Source: JAJFFW01 sp038534195 | GTDB taxonomy: Bacteria > Pseudomonadota > Alphaproteobacteria > Caulobacterales > Parvularculaceae | Assembly: GCA_038534195.1 (NCBI GenBank) | Contig: JBCAXE010000003.1 | Coordinates: 1 to 64,000, forward strand | Length of the DNA stretch: 64,000 nt | Direction of reading: 5' to 3' | Shown: positions 25,293 to 34,260 of the stretch, one piece after another | Layout of the letters: every line of letters begins with the position of its first letter | Position numbering within the stretch: position 1 is the first letter of the stretch | Notes under the pieces: generated by a model | What the model saw: only the letters and a program-made list of their open reading frames with translations | What the model was told of the DNA's origin: nothing | The model's database searches: none | Translations under genes and position numbers: made by a program

Positions 25293-25466
25293 ATGGCGAT
25301 GGAAGCACACCTGCAAACGCTCAACCAGCGGCATCAGGAGCTTGAGGCGGCGATCACCTCTGAAATGAAACATCCAAGCCATGACGATATGAAGGTCCAT
25401 GAACTAAAAAGGCTAAAGCTAAAAATTAAGGACGAGATTCGCGAGCTTGAGCAAAAAGCAAGCTGA
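25293..25466 (+). CDS. Short YdcH-like (DUF465) protein
   Basis: 57 residues from an ATG with TAGGAGGCC just upstream. LNQRHQELEAAITSEMKHPS, then ELKRLKLKIKDEIRELEQK is the DUF465 helical hairpin. A good terminator follows. It is a compact, free-standing paralogue of 23720-24019 with its own control signals. Function unknown. Confidence 0.88.
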   Translation: MAMEAHLQTLNQRHQELEAAITSEMKHPSHDDMKVHELKRLKLKIKDEIRELEQKAS

Positions 25467-25491
25467 CAAGCGCCACTAGAAAAAATAACCG

Positions 25492-25523
25492 GAAGCGCCC
25501 GTCAAGGGCGCTTCTCTTATTTT
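25492..25523 (+). terminator. Rho-independent terminator after the short DUF465 gene
   Basis: GAAGCGCCC (25492-25500), loop GTCAA, GGGCGCTTC (25506-25514), then TCTTATTTT. The stem of nine base pairs is perfect and lies 25 bases after the stop. Confidence 0.88.
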
Positions 25524-25553
25524 GAAATACGAATTAATCAGGACACCTCCTAA

Positions 25554-26333
25554 ATGGCGGATCGCACAGTAGTTATTACGGGCGCAGGACGCACGATCGG
25601 CCAGGCTTGCGCGCAACGGTTTGCGCAGGACGGCGACAATCTGATCCTCGCGGGCAAAAGCGAAGAAAAGCTGACCCTCGTCGCTGACGGATTGCGTGAA
25701 GGCGGGGCCGATGTCAGCATCGTCTGCGCGGAAACCTTCAACAAGCTCCATGTGCATAACATTATTGCCGAGGCGCTCGAGACGTTTGGGCGCGTCGATG
25801 TCTTGGCGCATACGCGCATGACGCCGTCATCGAGCGATTTTTTCGAGCTTGGCGAAGAGGACTTCGATCAGGCGGTGGCGGAAAATTTGCGTAGCGCCTT
25901 TCTCGTCAATCAGGCGTTCGCGAAGCATCTTGTGAAGCAACATGAAGACCCAACGACCAATGACGGCGGCGGCGTGATCATCAACCTGGTGGCCGATGAG
26001 GCGAGCGCCGCCCGCGCCGATCAGGCCGCGTTTGCGGCGGCGGAAGCGGGCGTGGAGAGCATGACGCGCGTTGTTGCGAATGTGCTGGCGCCAATTGGCG
26101 GACGGGCCAACTGCGTTAGCGTCGGGGCTGTGAAGCCATGGCTTAAAACAGACGCGGCGCGCGATATAGCGCGGCGCGAAACGCCGCTCTCCCGCGCTGC
26201 GGATCCGTCAGAAGTGGCGGAAACAATATTTTTCCTCGCCTCGCCGGGCGCGGCCTTCATCACCGGCCAGACCGTAACAGTCGACGGCGGCCGGCGCGTT
26301 TATAGTCCCACAGAAGAAGAGGGCGCCGGGTAA
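25554..26333 (+). CDS. SDR-family oxidoreductase
   Basis: 259 residues. The Rossmann start VVITGAGRTIGQACAQRFAQ has the TGxxxxxG nucleotide motif (8-16). ITGQTVTVDGGRRVY closes the fold as in 3-oxoacyl-ACP reductase-like SDRs. The usual YxxxK catalytic pair is missing: the place where Tyr is expected reads SAARADQAAFAAAEAGVESM, with no Tyr or Lys. The protein may therefore bind NAD(P) without classic SDR chemistry. No strong ribosome binding site before the ATG. Monocistronic by position. Confidence 0.85.
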   Translation: MADRTVVITGAGRTIGQACAQRFAQDGDNLILAGKSEEKLTLVADGLREGGADVSIVCAETFNKLHVHNIIAEALETFGRVDVLAHTRMTPSSSDFFELGEEDFDQAVAENLRSAFLVNQAFAKHLVKQHEDPTTNDGGGVIINLVADEASAARADQAAFAAAEAGVESMTRVVANVLAPIGGRANCVSVGAVKPWLKTDAARDIARRETPLSRAADPSEVAETIFFLASPGAAFITGQTVTVDGGRRVYSPTEEEGAG

Positions 26334-26340
26334 TCGGCGA

Positions 26341-27024
26341 TTAGGAGGCGTCGCCGTCAGTGGGCGCGTCGCCCAGATTTGCGAACACCTTATCGAGATC
26401 GACCTCATCGGGATTAGTCGCCTCAGCAGGTTCAGGAACTGTTTCTTCCGCAGGCTGAAGGGATGCGCCCGCGTCTACGGGTTTTGGATTGAGCTTCGCT
26501 GCTTTCGCCGCCGCCTTGCGCACCAGCGCGTCAAGCTCGATTTGCGTGCATAGGCCGAGACCCACCGGATCTTGCGGCTGAATATTGGCTGAGTTCCAGT
26601 GGGTGCGGTCGCGCACGGCGACGATGGTCGACTTTGTGGTGCCGAGCAGTTTGCCGATCTGGCCGTCGGAAATTTCCGGGTGATTGCGCACGATCCAGGC
26701 GATGGCGTCAGGGCGGTTCTGGCGCTTGGAAACCGGCGTGTAACGCGGCGCTTTTTTCTTCGCTTCCGGCACCAGCGTTTTCGGCCGCGACAATTTCATC
26801 TTGTAGCCGTCATCGGCTTCGGCTTTCTCGATCTCCTCGCGCGTCAATTGGTGGTTGGTCACCGGATTAATGCCGCGCACGCCGGCCGCCACATCGCCGT
26901 CGGCGATCCCTTTGACTTGCAGCGGATGCAAAACGCAGAACTCGGCGATCTGATCGAATGTGAGCGACGTGTTGTCGATCAGCCAGACGGCGGTCGCGAG
27001 GGGCATCAAGGGTTGGTCGGCCAT
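26341..27024 (-). CDS. trcR: TrcR-type cell cycle transcriptional regulator (DUF1013)
   Basis: 227 residues. MPLATAVWLIDNTSLTFDQIAEFC, then VKGIADGDVAAGVRGINPV, and a second helix-turn-helix-like repeat IAWIVRNHPEISDGQIGKLLGTTKSTIVAVRDRTHW match DUF1013. In alphaproteobacteria this protein is named TrcR, a regulator tied to the CtrA/GcrA cell cycle network. The C-terminus is acidic and unstructured. Position between an SDR and a quinone oxidoreductase gives no extra clue. Confidence 0.92.
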   Translation of the reverse strand: MADQPLMPLATAVWLIDNTSLTFDQIAEFCVLHPLQVKGIADGDVAAGVRGINPVTNHQLTREEIEKAEADDGYKMKLSRPKTLVPEAKKKAPRYTPVSKRQNRPDAIAWIVRNHPEISDGQIGKLLGTTKSTIVAVRDRTHWNSANIQPQDPVGLGLCTQIELDALVRKAAAKAAKLNPKPVDAGASLQPAEETVPEPAEATNPDEVDLDKVFANLGDAPTDGDAS

Positions 27025-27145
27025 GGGTCGTCTCCAAATAAATCTATCTACCGGCGCTCCGGTCCGCCGGAGGGCCGCGCTAACGCCCGGATTTTCGGGG
27101 AAAGCGCCGCGTGAAATTCACGCGTCTTTCCGGCATATAGGCTGT

Positions 27146-28159
27146 TTACGGCGCGGCGCCAAGCGAATCATCGGCGATTTTGAGCACAATTTTGCCAATA
27201 TGATCACCGGCTTCCATGCGCCGGTGAGCGTCCGCGACCGCCGCAAGAGGGAAGGTCTGGTCCAGCACGGGCGCGAGTTTCCCGGCCTCGAACAACGGCC
27301 ATACGTCGCGTTTCAGGCAATGGGCGAGGCGCGCTTTTTCGTGAGGCCCGCGCGCTTTCATGGTCGAGCCGGAAAGGCGCAATTGTTTGCGCATGATCAT
27401 CATCACATTGATGGTCGCCTCCATGCCGCGCAGGAACGCGATTGAGACATGGCGGCCGCCGAAATTGAGCGCCTCCAGATTGCGCGCCACGAAATCGCCG
27501 CCCGCCATATCGAGGACCACATCGGCGCCGCCCAGTTTTTCGATCTCTTTCTCCCAGGCGTCTTCCTTGTAATTGAACGCCTTGTCGGCCCCGAGCTTTT
27601 CCGCGGCGGCGCATTTCTCCGCCGACCCGGCGGTGGTGAAGACGCGTGCGCCCATGGCCTTGGCGAGCGTGATCGCGGTGACGCCGATCCCGCTGGTGGC
27701 GCCGTGAACGAGCAGCATTTCAGAGATTTTCAAACGCGCATCGTCAAAAACATTCGCATAGACCGTAAAGAATGTTTCGGGGATCGCGGCCGCCTGAATG
27801 AATGAAAACCCCTCCGGGATTGGAAGAACTGCGCCATGGTTAACACTTGCATATTCAGCGTAAGAGCCGCCGGATAAAAGCGCGCAAACCCGTTCGCCGA
27901 CGCGGAACCGATCGACGTCAGTTCCGACGGCGACGATCTCGCCCGCGCATTCAAGACCCGGAATATCGGTGGCGCCGGGCGGCGGCGGATACATCCCGAG
28001 GCGCTGCAAGACTTCGGGCCGGTTGACGCCCGCCGCATGAATCTTGATCAGCACCTCTTCCTTGTCCACGACCGGAACCGGCCGCTCGCAAAAGGCCAGC
28101 TTTTCCGGACCGCCAGGCTCGGTGATTTCAATTGCTTTCATGGTTTTCGGCAGGGTCAT
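27146..28159 (-). CDS. NAD(P)H-quinone oxidoreductase, PIG3-type
   Basis: 337 residues of the zinc-free medium-chain dehydrogenase group. MKAIEITEPGGPEKLAF opens the GroES-like domain; IPGLECAGEIVAVGTDV and VHGATSGIGVTAITLAKAMGA give the substrate and NADPH sites (AxxGxG near 148-156). It lacks the zinc-ligand cysteine cluster, as expected for quinone oxidoreductases of the TP53I3/PIG3 group. Probably a two-electron reduction of quinones or enones in the cytosol. Monocistronic by spacing. Confidence 0.92.
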   Translation of the reverse strand: MTLPKTMKAIEITEPGGPEKLAFCERPVPVVDKEEVLIKIHAAGVNRPEVLQRLGMYPPPPGATDIPGLECAGEIVAVGTDVDRFRVGERVCALLSGGSYAEYASVNHGAVLPIPEGFSFIQAAAIPETFFTVYANVFDDARLKISEMLLVHGATSGIGVTAITLAKAMGARVFTTAGSAEKCAAAEKLGADKAFNYKEDAWEKEIEKLGGADVVLDMAGGDFVARNLEALNFGGRHVSIAFLRGMEATINVMMIMRKQLRLSGSTMKARGPHEKARLAHCLKRDVWPLFEAGKLAPVLDQTFPLAAVADAHRRMEAGDHIGKIVLKIADDSLGAAP

Positions 28160-28353
28160 GGGAAGGTCTCCTCGGCCTTCCTGCTACCGATGTCTCGCGG
28201 CGGGGGCAAGCGGTTCATTGACCGAGCGCGCTTGCCGGGTTTATTGCGCGGCGCTGCATATGCAGCAACAGTTTGGATCGTATGTAAGCTTTGCGGAACG
28301 ACGACGCTTCTGTAACCAGCCATCGGCTAATCCGGCGCGAAAAGCGCGACGAA

Positions 28354-29520
28354 CTACTCCGCCGGCAAATTCTCCAAAAAGAACCGAATGGCGTTGTCGC
28401 CCATCACGGCTTTGATTGTTTCATCGCCGAGCCCCGCGTCGATCAGGGCTTGCGTGATAGCGGCCATTTCCGATGCGTCAATCGGGGTCGTGACCGTGCC
28501 GTCGAAGTCGGACCCGAGCGCCACATGGTCGGCCCCCAGAAGATCGACGGCGTAAACAATGGCGCTGGCGATATCGCTCGGCGCCGGACCGCACACAACA
28601 TCTTCCCAGAACCCGATACCGATGAGCCCGCCGGCCTCGGCAATGGCTTTCATGGTCTCGTCGGAAATATTGCGCGGGCTTTCGCAATGACCGTTGAGAC
28701 CGGTATGGGAGACAATGACCGGGCGCGTTGAGACGGCGAGAATATCGCGCACGACCGCTTCAGATGAGTGCGCCACGTCAATGATCATGGATTTTTCCGC
28801 AGCGCGGCGCACCACCGCCTCGCCGAATTCAGTGAGGCCTCCCTTAGTGACGCCGTGGAGCGAGCCGCCCAGCGCGTTGTCGAAGAAATGCTGCATGCCG
28901 ATAATGCGTAAGCCCTCGTCATAAAGCCGGTCCACATTGGCGATGTCGCCTTCAAACGGATGGCCGCCCTCAATCAGAAAAACGCCAGCGAGCGCGTCGG
29001 TCGCCAGCGCCTTTTCAAGGTCTGATGCGGTGCGCACAAAGATGAATTTGCCGCCTTCCTCGCGTTCAAGCCGTTGCAGGCGGCGGGCCTGATAAGCGGC
29101 GCGCTCATAAATCGAGGTCCATGCGGGGATCGGCCAGCGCTGGGCGATGGCGAGCAACGTGATCTGATCGCGGCCGGCGGTGTTTTCAGTATAATTCTGG
29201 CCTTTTGGCGATTTTGTTGTTGCGGAAAACACCTGAAGCGAAACGCCGCCGTCGCGAAGGCGCGGCAGGTCGGTCTGGCCGCGCGCGTGGCGCTTCGCCG
29301 GATCGCGCCGCCACAAAAGCGTATCGGCGTGGAGGTCGGCGACAGCGAGTTGATCATGCAGACGTTGCGCATCGGCGCTGATCGGATAGGGCGCATGCGG
29401 CGTTACCGCATTCATATTCGCGTCCACGCGCGGCGGCAGATAGAGGAAGACATAGACGCCAGCCAAAATGGCGAGAAGAAGAATACCAACGCCGCCCCAC
29501 TTGATCATCTGTCGCTCCAA
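28354..29520 (-). CDS. Membrane dipeptidase (peptidase M19 family)
   Basis: 388 residues. A single membrane anchor at about 8-29 places the enzyme on the periplasmic side. The M19 zinc motifs are present: VADLHADTLLWRR (His-x-Asp), IEGGHPFEGD with the bridging Glu, IDVAHSS and PVIVSHTGLNGHC with two zinc His, and HVALGSDFDGTVTTP. It hydrolyses dipeptides, typically with D-residues tolerated at the C-terminal side. No operon partner. An eight-base inverted repeat in the gap upstream (28205-28236) belongs to the other side. Confidence 0.94.
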   Translation of the reverse strand: MERQMIKWGGVGILLLAILAGVYVFLYLPPRVDANMNAVTPHAPYPISADAQRLHDQLAVADLHADTLLWRRDPAKRHARGQTDLPRLRDGGVSLQVFSATTKSPKGQNYTENTAGRDQITLLAIAQRWPIPAWTSIYERAAYQARRLQRLEREEGGKFIFVRTASDLEKALATDALAGVFLIEGGHPFEGDIANVDRLYDEGLRIIGMQHFFDNALGGSLHGVTKGGLTEFGEAVVRRAAEKSMIIDVAHSSEAVVRDILAVSTRPVIVSHTGLNGHCESPRNISDETMKAIAEAGGLIGIGFWEDVVCGPAPSDIASAIVYAVDLLGADHVALGSDFDGTVTTPIDASEMAAITQALIDAGLGDETIKAVMGDNAIRFFLENLPAE

Positions 29521-29654
29521 TGAAATCTGTTGGTTAGGTAAAATAGCTATTTGGTTTTAATGAGGGGCCCTGTCTCTCCTGGACGCAGCCGGTCGACTGA
29601 CTGAGCGACATTCCTATTTCCTACATTTGTTCTGGTGGTCACAGGAAACCTCGT

Positions 29655-30173
29655 TTAGTCGAGAGAGCGCAGGAATGTCTCAACATCGGTATAAAAGTAC
29701 AGAATTATTCCGCCAATGAAAATCAGGCTGTGTGGGTGATGAACGTTTCGATAAAAAAGCATGATACGGAAGATGCGAAACGTTGAGCCAAATCCAAAAA
29801 CCCTTTTAAAGTTAGTGCCGAATTCAGGACCGTTGTAAGTTTCCGCATCCGGCAAAACGGACTCCAGTTCGCGACTTCTATCTATAAGGGCCGTCTGGTA
29901 ATTCTTGTTGATGGCTTCAAGATACCAAAACACAAGTGCGGTGAGACTAGCTAGCAAGAAGAGGATCGATTTGGCTTCGATAAAGGCGAAACCGATTGCG
30001 CCAGCACTAAGCGTTATACTCCAAGATTTAATCGTCAGCACGAGTTTGTCGTAGTCGGATATGCGCTGATTAGCGATCTTGTATTCTTCTAGGGCTGTTA
30101 AAAATCGCCTATCGTTAGCGCTGCGCGTAATTGATGTCGGCAATTCCAACTGCTCGGTGTGTTCAGTGTCCAT
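29655..30173 (-). CDS. Hypothetical membrane protein, lower GC than neighbours
   Basis: 172 residues, family not recognised. A polar helical start (1-47) is followed by two hydrophobic segments (about 49-66 and 68-86), a soluble part with RSRELESVLPDAETYNGPEFG, and a third hydrophobic segment (about 146-162). Codon use and base content are AT-rich compared with the genes on either side, as is the 130-base gap after it. The start is followed closely by the pgm stop, on the same strand, so it could ride on that transcript. It resembles small membrane proteins found scattered in genomic islets, without a named family. Confidence 0.6.
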   Translation of the reverse strand: MDTEHTEQLELPTSITRSANDRRFLTALEEYKIANQRISDYDKLVLTIKSWSITLSAGAIGFAFIEAKSILFLLASLTALVFWYLEAINKNYQTALIDRSRELESVLPDAETYNGPEFGTNFKRVFGFGSTFRIFRIMLFYRNVHHPHSLIFIGGIILYFYTDVETFLRSLD

Positions 30174-30203
30174 TCTTTTTAGCCCCCCAAATCTTTATTC
30201 AAA

Positions 30204-31700
30204 TTAAATCTTCTGATTATACGCCCCAACTTCCGGATGCTGACGAAGGACGGCGTCCATTTCGTTGAACATCGCCTTCATATTTTCTTCGGAGGTCGGG
30301 CTTTCGACGACGACCACAAGCTCCGGTTTGTTGGAGGAGGCGCGGATGAGGCCCCAGGTGCCGTCTTCGGCGGTGACGCGCACGCCATTGACGGTGACGA
30401 TGTCGCGGATTTTCTGGCCGATAATATCGCCGCCGACGCCGCGGTTTTCGAACGCTTTAACGACCTTTGCGACCACGTCATATTTCTTTTCGTCGTCGCA
30501 GTGCGGCGACATGGTGGGGGATTGATAGGTCCGCGGCAGGCTCTTGCGCAGGTCTGACATTTTTTTGTCCGGGTTGCGGTCGAGCATCTGGAGGAGGGCG
30601 ATGGCCGCGGTGAGCCCGCAATCATAGCCGCGCCCGATGGGCTGGTTGAAAAAGAAATGCCCGGACTTTTCGAACCCGGCGAGCGCGCCCATTTCGTGGC
30701 TCTTGCGCTTGATGTAGGAGTGGCCGGTTTTCCAATATTCGGTCTTGGCCCCATTCTCGATCAGGACCGGGTCGGTCATGAAGAGGCCCGTGGATTTCAC
30801 GTCCACCACAAATTGCGCGTTTGGGTGCAGGGCGGAGAGGTCGCGCGCGATCAGGACGCCGATCTTGTCGGCGAAAATCTCCTCGCCTTCATCATCAACG
30901 ACGCCGCAGCGGTCGCCGTCGCCGTCAAAGCCGAGGGCGATGTCCGCGCCGTGTTCTTTCACCGCGGCCTGCATGGCGTGCAGCATCTCCATATCTTCCG
31001 GGTTTGGATTATATTTCGGGAACGTATGATCAAGCGCGTCGTCCATGGGGATCACTTCAACCCCGAGGCGCGAGAGGCATTCCGGCGCGTAAGCGCCCGC
31101 CGTTCCGTTGCCGCAAGCGGCGATCACTTTTAGCGGCCGCTTGATCTGAACGCCGGACGCCAGATCGTCGATATACCGCTCGCGCAAGCCCTCCACATAG
31201 GTGTAGGCGCCGCCTTCGTGGGCCTTGCCGGCGCCGGAGAGGACAATCTCTTTCAGGCGACCCATCTCGTCAGGTCCGAAGGTCAGCGGCTTGTTCGCGC
31301 CCATCTTCACGCCGGTCCAGCCGTTTTCGTTGTGGCTCGCGGTGACCATGGCGACGCAAGGGATGTCGAGATCGAATTGCGCGAAGTAAGCGACCGGCGA
31401 AAGCGCAAGGCCGATATCGTTCACTTCAATCCCCGCGGTCATGAGGCCCACCGTCAGCGCCTGTTTCACCGAGACCGAATAGCCGCGAAAATCATGGCCG
31501 ACGACAATGCGCGGCGCGACGCCCATCTCGCGGATCAGCGTGCCGAGGCCGAGCCCCAGCGCCTGAATGCCGAGAAGGTTGATCTCTTTTTCAAGAACCC
31601 AGCGCGCATCATATTCGCGAAAGCCCGTCGGCTTCACCAGCGGCGTTACTTCATAGTCGAGCGTGTTCGGTCGCAAATCAGCGCGCGGCGTCGGCAACAT
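30204..31700 (-). CDS. Phosphomannomutase/phosphoglucomutase
   Basis: 498 residues from the ATG at 31700, where GGAGAGGA lies 8-15 bases upstream and the alphaproteobacterial family begins (MLPTPRADLRPNTLDYE). Upstream in-frame extensions to 31991 run into the next gene and are not needed. Ser122 in TASHNENGWTG is the phosphoserine; DGDGDR (259-264) binds magnesium; KRKSHEMGALAGFEKSGHFFF is the sugar-binding loop. It interconverts hexose 1- and 6-phosphates for surface polysaccharide synthesis. Its stop lies 31 bases before the membrane protein gene. Confidence 0.95.
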   Translation of the reverse strand: MLPTPRADLRPNTLDYEVTPLVKPTGFREYDARWVLEKEINLLGIQALGLGLGTLIREMGVAPRIVVGHDFRGYSVSVKQALTVGLMTAGIEVNDIGLALSPVAYFAQFDLDIPCVAMVTASHNENGWTGVKMGANKPLTFGPDEMGRLKEIVLSGAGKAHEGGAYTYVEGLRERYIDDLASGVQIKRPLKVIAACGNGTAGAYAPECLSRLGVEVIPMDDALDHTFPKYNPNPEDMEMLHAMQAAVKEHGADIALGFDGDGDRCGVVDDEGEEIFADKIGVLIARDLSALHPNAQFVVDVKSTGLFMTDPVLIENGAKTEYWKTGHSYIKRKSHEMGALAGFEKSGHFFFNQPIGRGYDCGLTAAIALLQMLDRNPDKKMSDLRKSLPRTYQSPTMSPHCDDEKKYDVVAKVVKAFENRGVGGDIIGQKIRDIVTVNGVRVTAEDGTWGLIRASSNKPELVVVVESPTSEENMKAMFNEMDAVLRQHPEVGAYNQKI

Positions 31701-31774
31701 GGGCGGGTCCTCTCCGAAAAAGTCGAGCCGGACCATAGCGGCGCCGATCAGGGATGCAAGAAGGCGCGGGGCGG

Positions 31775-32863
31775 CTAGGGCGACAACGCCTCGACAAGAA
31801 TCGGTTGTAACGCCTGTTCCAGGGCGACGCTTTCCGGTGTGGGTTGTGCGGTTGTGAGCGCGATCTCTTCCATGGCGATGATGGCCCAATAGCCGTTTAC
31901 GAAATCCACCCAGGGCGTGAAGCCGAAGCCGCCGGGTGAGGAGATGATTTGCTCCGCCTCGCAGGTGGCGTCGTAGGCGGGCAGATCGCATTCCTTCCAG
32001 AAGCCGAACCCGTAGCGCCAGTCGGCGTTGAATTGTTCTGTGGAAGGCGGACGGAACGCGACCGCCGCGTCTTGAACACCGTCGCGAAGAAACTCGGGCA
32101 AGTCCGAGACGAGGTCGCCGGCGAGGAGCGCGGTGAGGATTAATGCGTAATCATCGCTGCGCATGGTGAGCGCCCCTGAGAACCGCGGATTGTCGCCGCC
32201 CAATATCGGGAACGCCGCGTCGGCTGAGACGCCAAGCGGGTCGAACAGAAGGTCGCGCACAAGGAGCGTGAATGGTCGTCCGCGCGCTTCGGCCGCCATC
32301 AATGCCGCAATCTGCATATGCTCCGGGCCGTAACTAAAGGCTGCGCCCGGCGCGCGATCGAGCCCGCCATCGTGAATCTGACGGACGCAATCAAAGAGCA
32401 GGACCGCGCCGTCGCCGATGCATCCGGGCTGTCGCGGCGGATTCTCAAACCCTGACGTGAACGCCATCAACGAGGCGAGCGAGACCGCGCTGCGGCCCGC
32501 CGGTTCATTGTCGGCCCAATAGGAAATGTAATCCTGCGGCTGATCATCGAGCGCCAGGGTTCCGTCTACCACTAACAGGCGCATCGCAAGGCCGACGATC
32601 AGCTTGCTCGCCGACGCCACGCGGATCGGCGCGTCCGTCGGGAAGACGCCCTTCTCGTAGGTGAACACAACGCCGGTTTCGTCACCAACAATGAGCGCCA
32701 TATTGGCGATCGGCGCGGCGTCGACGGCGTCCATCGCGGCGCTGAAGTCCAGCGTTGCGGGCGCGGGCGGCGGTACGGGCGCAGCGGGGGCGTTTGTTAT
32801 CGTGTCGTTTCCCGAACAAGCCCCGGCAAGCGTCAAAATGGCGGCGGCGAGACATAATCGCAT
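31775..32863 (-). CDS. Serine hydrolase, beta-lactamase/penicillin-binding-protein fold
   Basis: 362 residues from the ATG at 32863, with GAGGGAG nine bases upstream; an ATG at 32881 in frame overlaps that site. The N-terminus MRLCLAAAILTLAGACSG looks like a lipoprotein signal with an imperfect lipobox. RVASASKLIVGLAMRLL holds the Ser-x-x-Lys motif. The third motif is not clear. TAFTSGFENPP and SYGPEHMQIAALMAAEA fit class C-like esterases. Substrate unknown: a D-Ala peptidase or esterase is as likely as a beta-lactamase. Divergent from the nucleoside transporter. Confidence 0.85.
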   Translation of the reverse strand: MRLCLAAAILTLAGACSGNDTITNAPAAPVPPPAPATLDFSAAMDAVDAAPIANMALIVGDETGVVFTYEKGVFPTDAPIRVASASKLIVGLAMRLLVVDGTLALDDQPQDYISYWADNEPAGRSAVSLASLMAFTSGFENPPRQPGCIGDGAVLLFDCVRQIHDGGLDRAPGAAFSYGPEHMQIAALMAAEARGRPFTLLVRDLLFDPLGVSADAAFPILGGDNPRFSGALTMRSDDYALILTALLAGDLVSDLPEFLRDGVQDAAVAFRPPSTEQFNADWRYGFGFWKECDLPAYDATCEAEQIISSPGGFGFTPWVDFVNGYWAIIAMEEIALTTAQPTPESVALEQALQPILVEALSP

Positions 32864-32982
32864 TGGAAGGCGCTCCCTCATGTATTGCGATTAAACGACG
32901 ATGGCCGGGAATTCCGTCGCGTGACATCACGGTCGGCATTCCGCATAGTCGCGCTTGGTTAATTTTTCCGGTGAGAGGGGCG

Positions 32983-34260
32983 ATGGATTTACCTTTTGAG
33001 TTGGGCCTGCGCGGTCAGAGCGCGCTGGGGCTAGCCGCTTTTGTTTTTATCGCCTGGCTGTTTTCGAATGCGAAAGGGCGGTTTCCGTTTTTTGCGGCCG
33101 TCTGGACGATCGCCGCGCAGATCGGGATCGCGGCGTTTCTTCTCTATTTGCCGCCGGCGCGCGAGGCGCTGGAGTCCCTGAAAGCTGTGGTTGAGGCGCT
33201 GCAGGCGGCGACGAGCGTCGGCACGTCTTTTGTCTTCGGTTATTTGGGCGGCGCGGACACGCCCTTTGAAGTGACGAACCAGAACGCGCTTTTTAACTTT
33301 GCGTTCGGGGCGCTGCCGCTTGTGATTTTCTTTTCCGGTCTGTCGGCGCTGTTATGGCACTGGCGCATCCTGAAATTCTTTGTGCGCGGGTTCGCTTTCT
33401 TCCTGGAGCGGATTTTCCGTGTCGGGGGCGCGGTGGCGCTGTCCTCGGCGGCGAATACGTTTTTAGGTCAGACCGAGGCGCCGCTGATGATCCGTCCCTA
33501 TCTGGAGCGGGTCTCGCGATCGGAGCTTTTCATCATCATCACCGGCGGTTTCGCGACCGTGGCCGGATCGGTAATGGCGCTTTATGCGATCGTGCTCGCT
33601 AATATCGACCCATCGATCCTCGGGCATATTATCGTAGCGTCGATTATCTCCGTGCCCGCCGCAATCCTGATGGCGCAGATCATGATCCCCGCCGAGCGCG
33701 GCGAGCCGCCGACTGCGGCGGACGCGGCCGACGATTTTTCCTACGCCAGCTCCATGGACGCCTTCATGCGCGGGGTTACGGACGGGCTCTCGCTCTATCT
33801 CAATATTATCGCGGCGCTGATTGCGTTCACCGCCTTCGCGGCGCTGATCAATATCATGCTGGGCGCAGGCCCCGACGTCCTCGGGGCGCCCCTGACGCTG
33901 GAGCGGTTCTTCGGCTGGATATTCGCCCCGCTGATGTGGCTCGCGGGCGTGCCATGGGAGGAAGCGTTCGACGCGGGCTCGCTCATGGGCGTGAAAACCG
34001 CGGTCAATGAGCTTGTGGCCTATGTGACGCTCGCGGGTTTGCCCGCCGATACGTTCAGTGAGCGGAGCGCCTTGATCATTATCTATTCGCTCTGCGGCTT
34101 CGCAAATTTTGCGAGCCTCGGCATTGTCATCGGCGGCCTCACGGTGCTGGCGCCGGAACGCCGCCAGGACGTGATCGCGCTCGCGCCGCGCGCGCTGGTC
34201 GCCGGCACGCTGGCGACCCTCATGACGGGCGCCGTGATCGGCCTTATCTGGGTCGGGTGA
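32983..34260 (+). CDS. Concentrative nucleoside transporter (NupC/CNT family)
   Basis: 425 residues from the ATG at 32983, after GAGAGGGG. About ten membrane segments. The family signature ANTFLGQTEAPLMIRPYLE (about 160-178) and ELFIIITGGFATVAGSVMALY follow, and NEIVAY-type MGVKTAVNELVAYVTLA near 345 is the nucleoside-binding repeat. It should import nucleosides with H+ or Na+. It begins a run of five short genes with overlaps or gaps of a few bases to 35993, so it is probably the head of an operon. Confidence 0.94.
   Translation: MDLPFELGLRGQSALGLAAFVFIAWLFSNAKGRFPFFAAVWTIAAQIGIAAFLLYLPPAREALESLKAVVEALQAATSVGTSFVFGYLGGADTPFEVTNQNALFNFAFGALPLVIFFSGLSALLWHWRILKFFVRGFAFFLERIFRVGGAVALSSAANTFLGQTEAPLMIRPYLERVSRSELFIIITGGFATVAGSVMALYAIVLANIDPSILGHIIVASIISVPAAILMAQIMIPAERGEPPTAADAADDFSYASSMDAFMRGVTDGLSLYLNIIAALIAFTAFAALINIMLGAGPDVLGAPLTLERFFGWIFAPLMWLAGVPWEEAFDAGSLMGVKTAVNELVAYVTLAGLPADTFSERSALIIIYSLCGFANFASLGIVIGGLTVLAPERRQDVIALAPRALVAGTLATLMTGAVIGLIWVG

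Noticed and set aside
30204..31991. Extended start of the phosphomannomutase (595 codons)
   Set aside because: The extra N-terminus overlaps the serine hydrolase gene, and the family begins at the ATG at 31700 with a good ribosome binding site.
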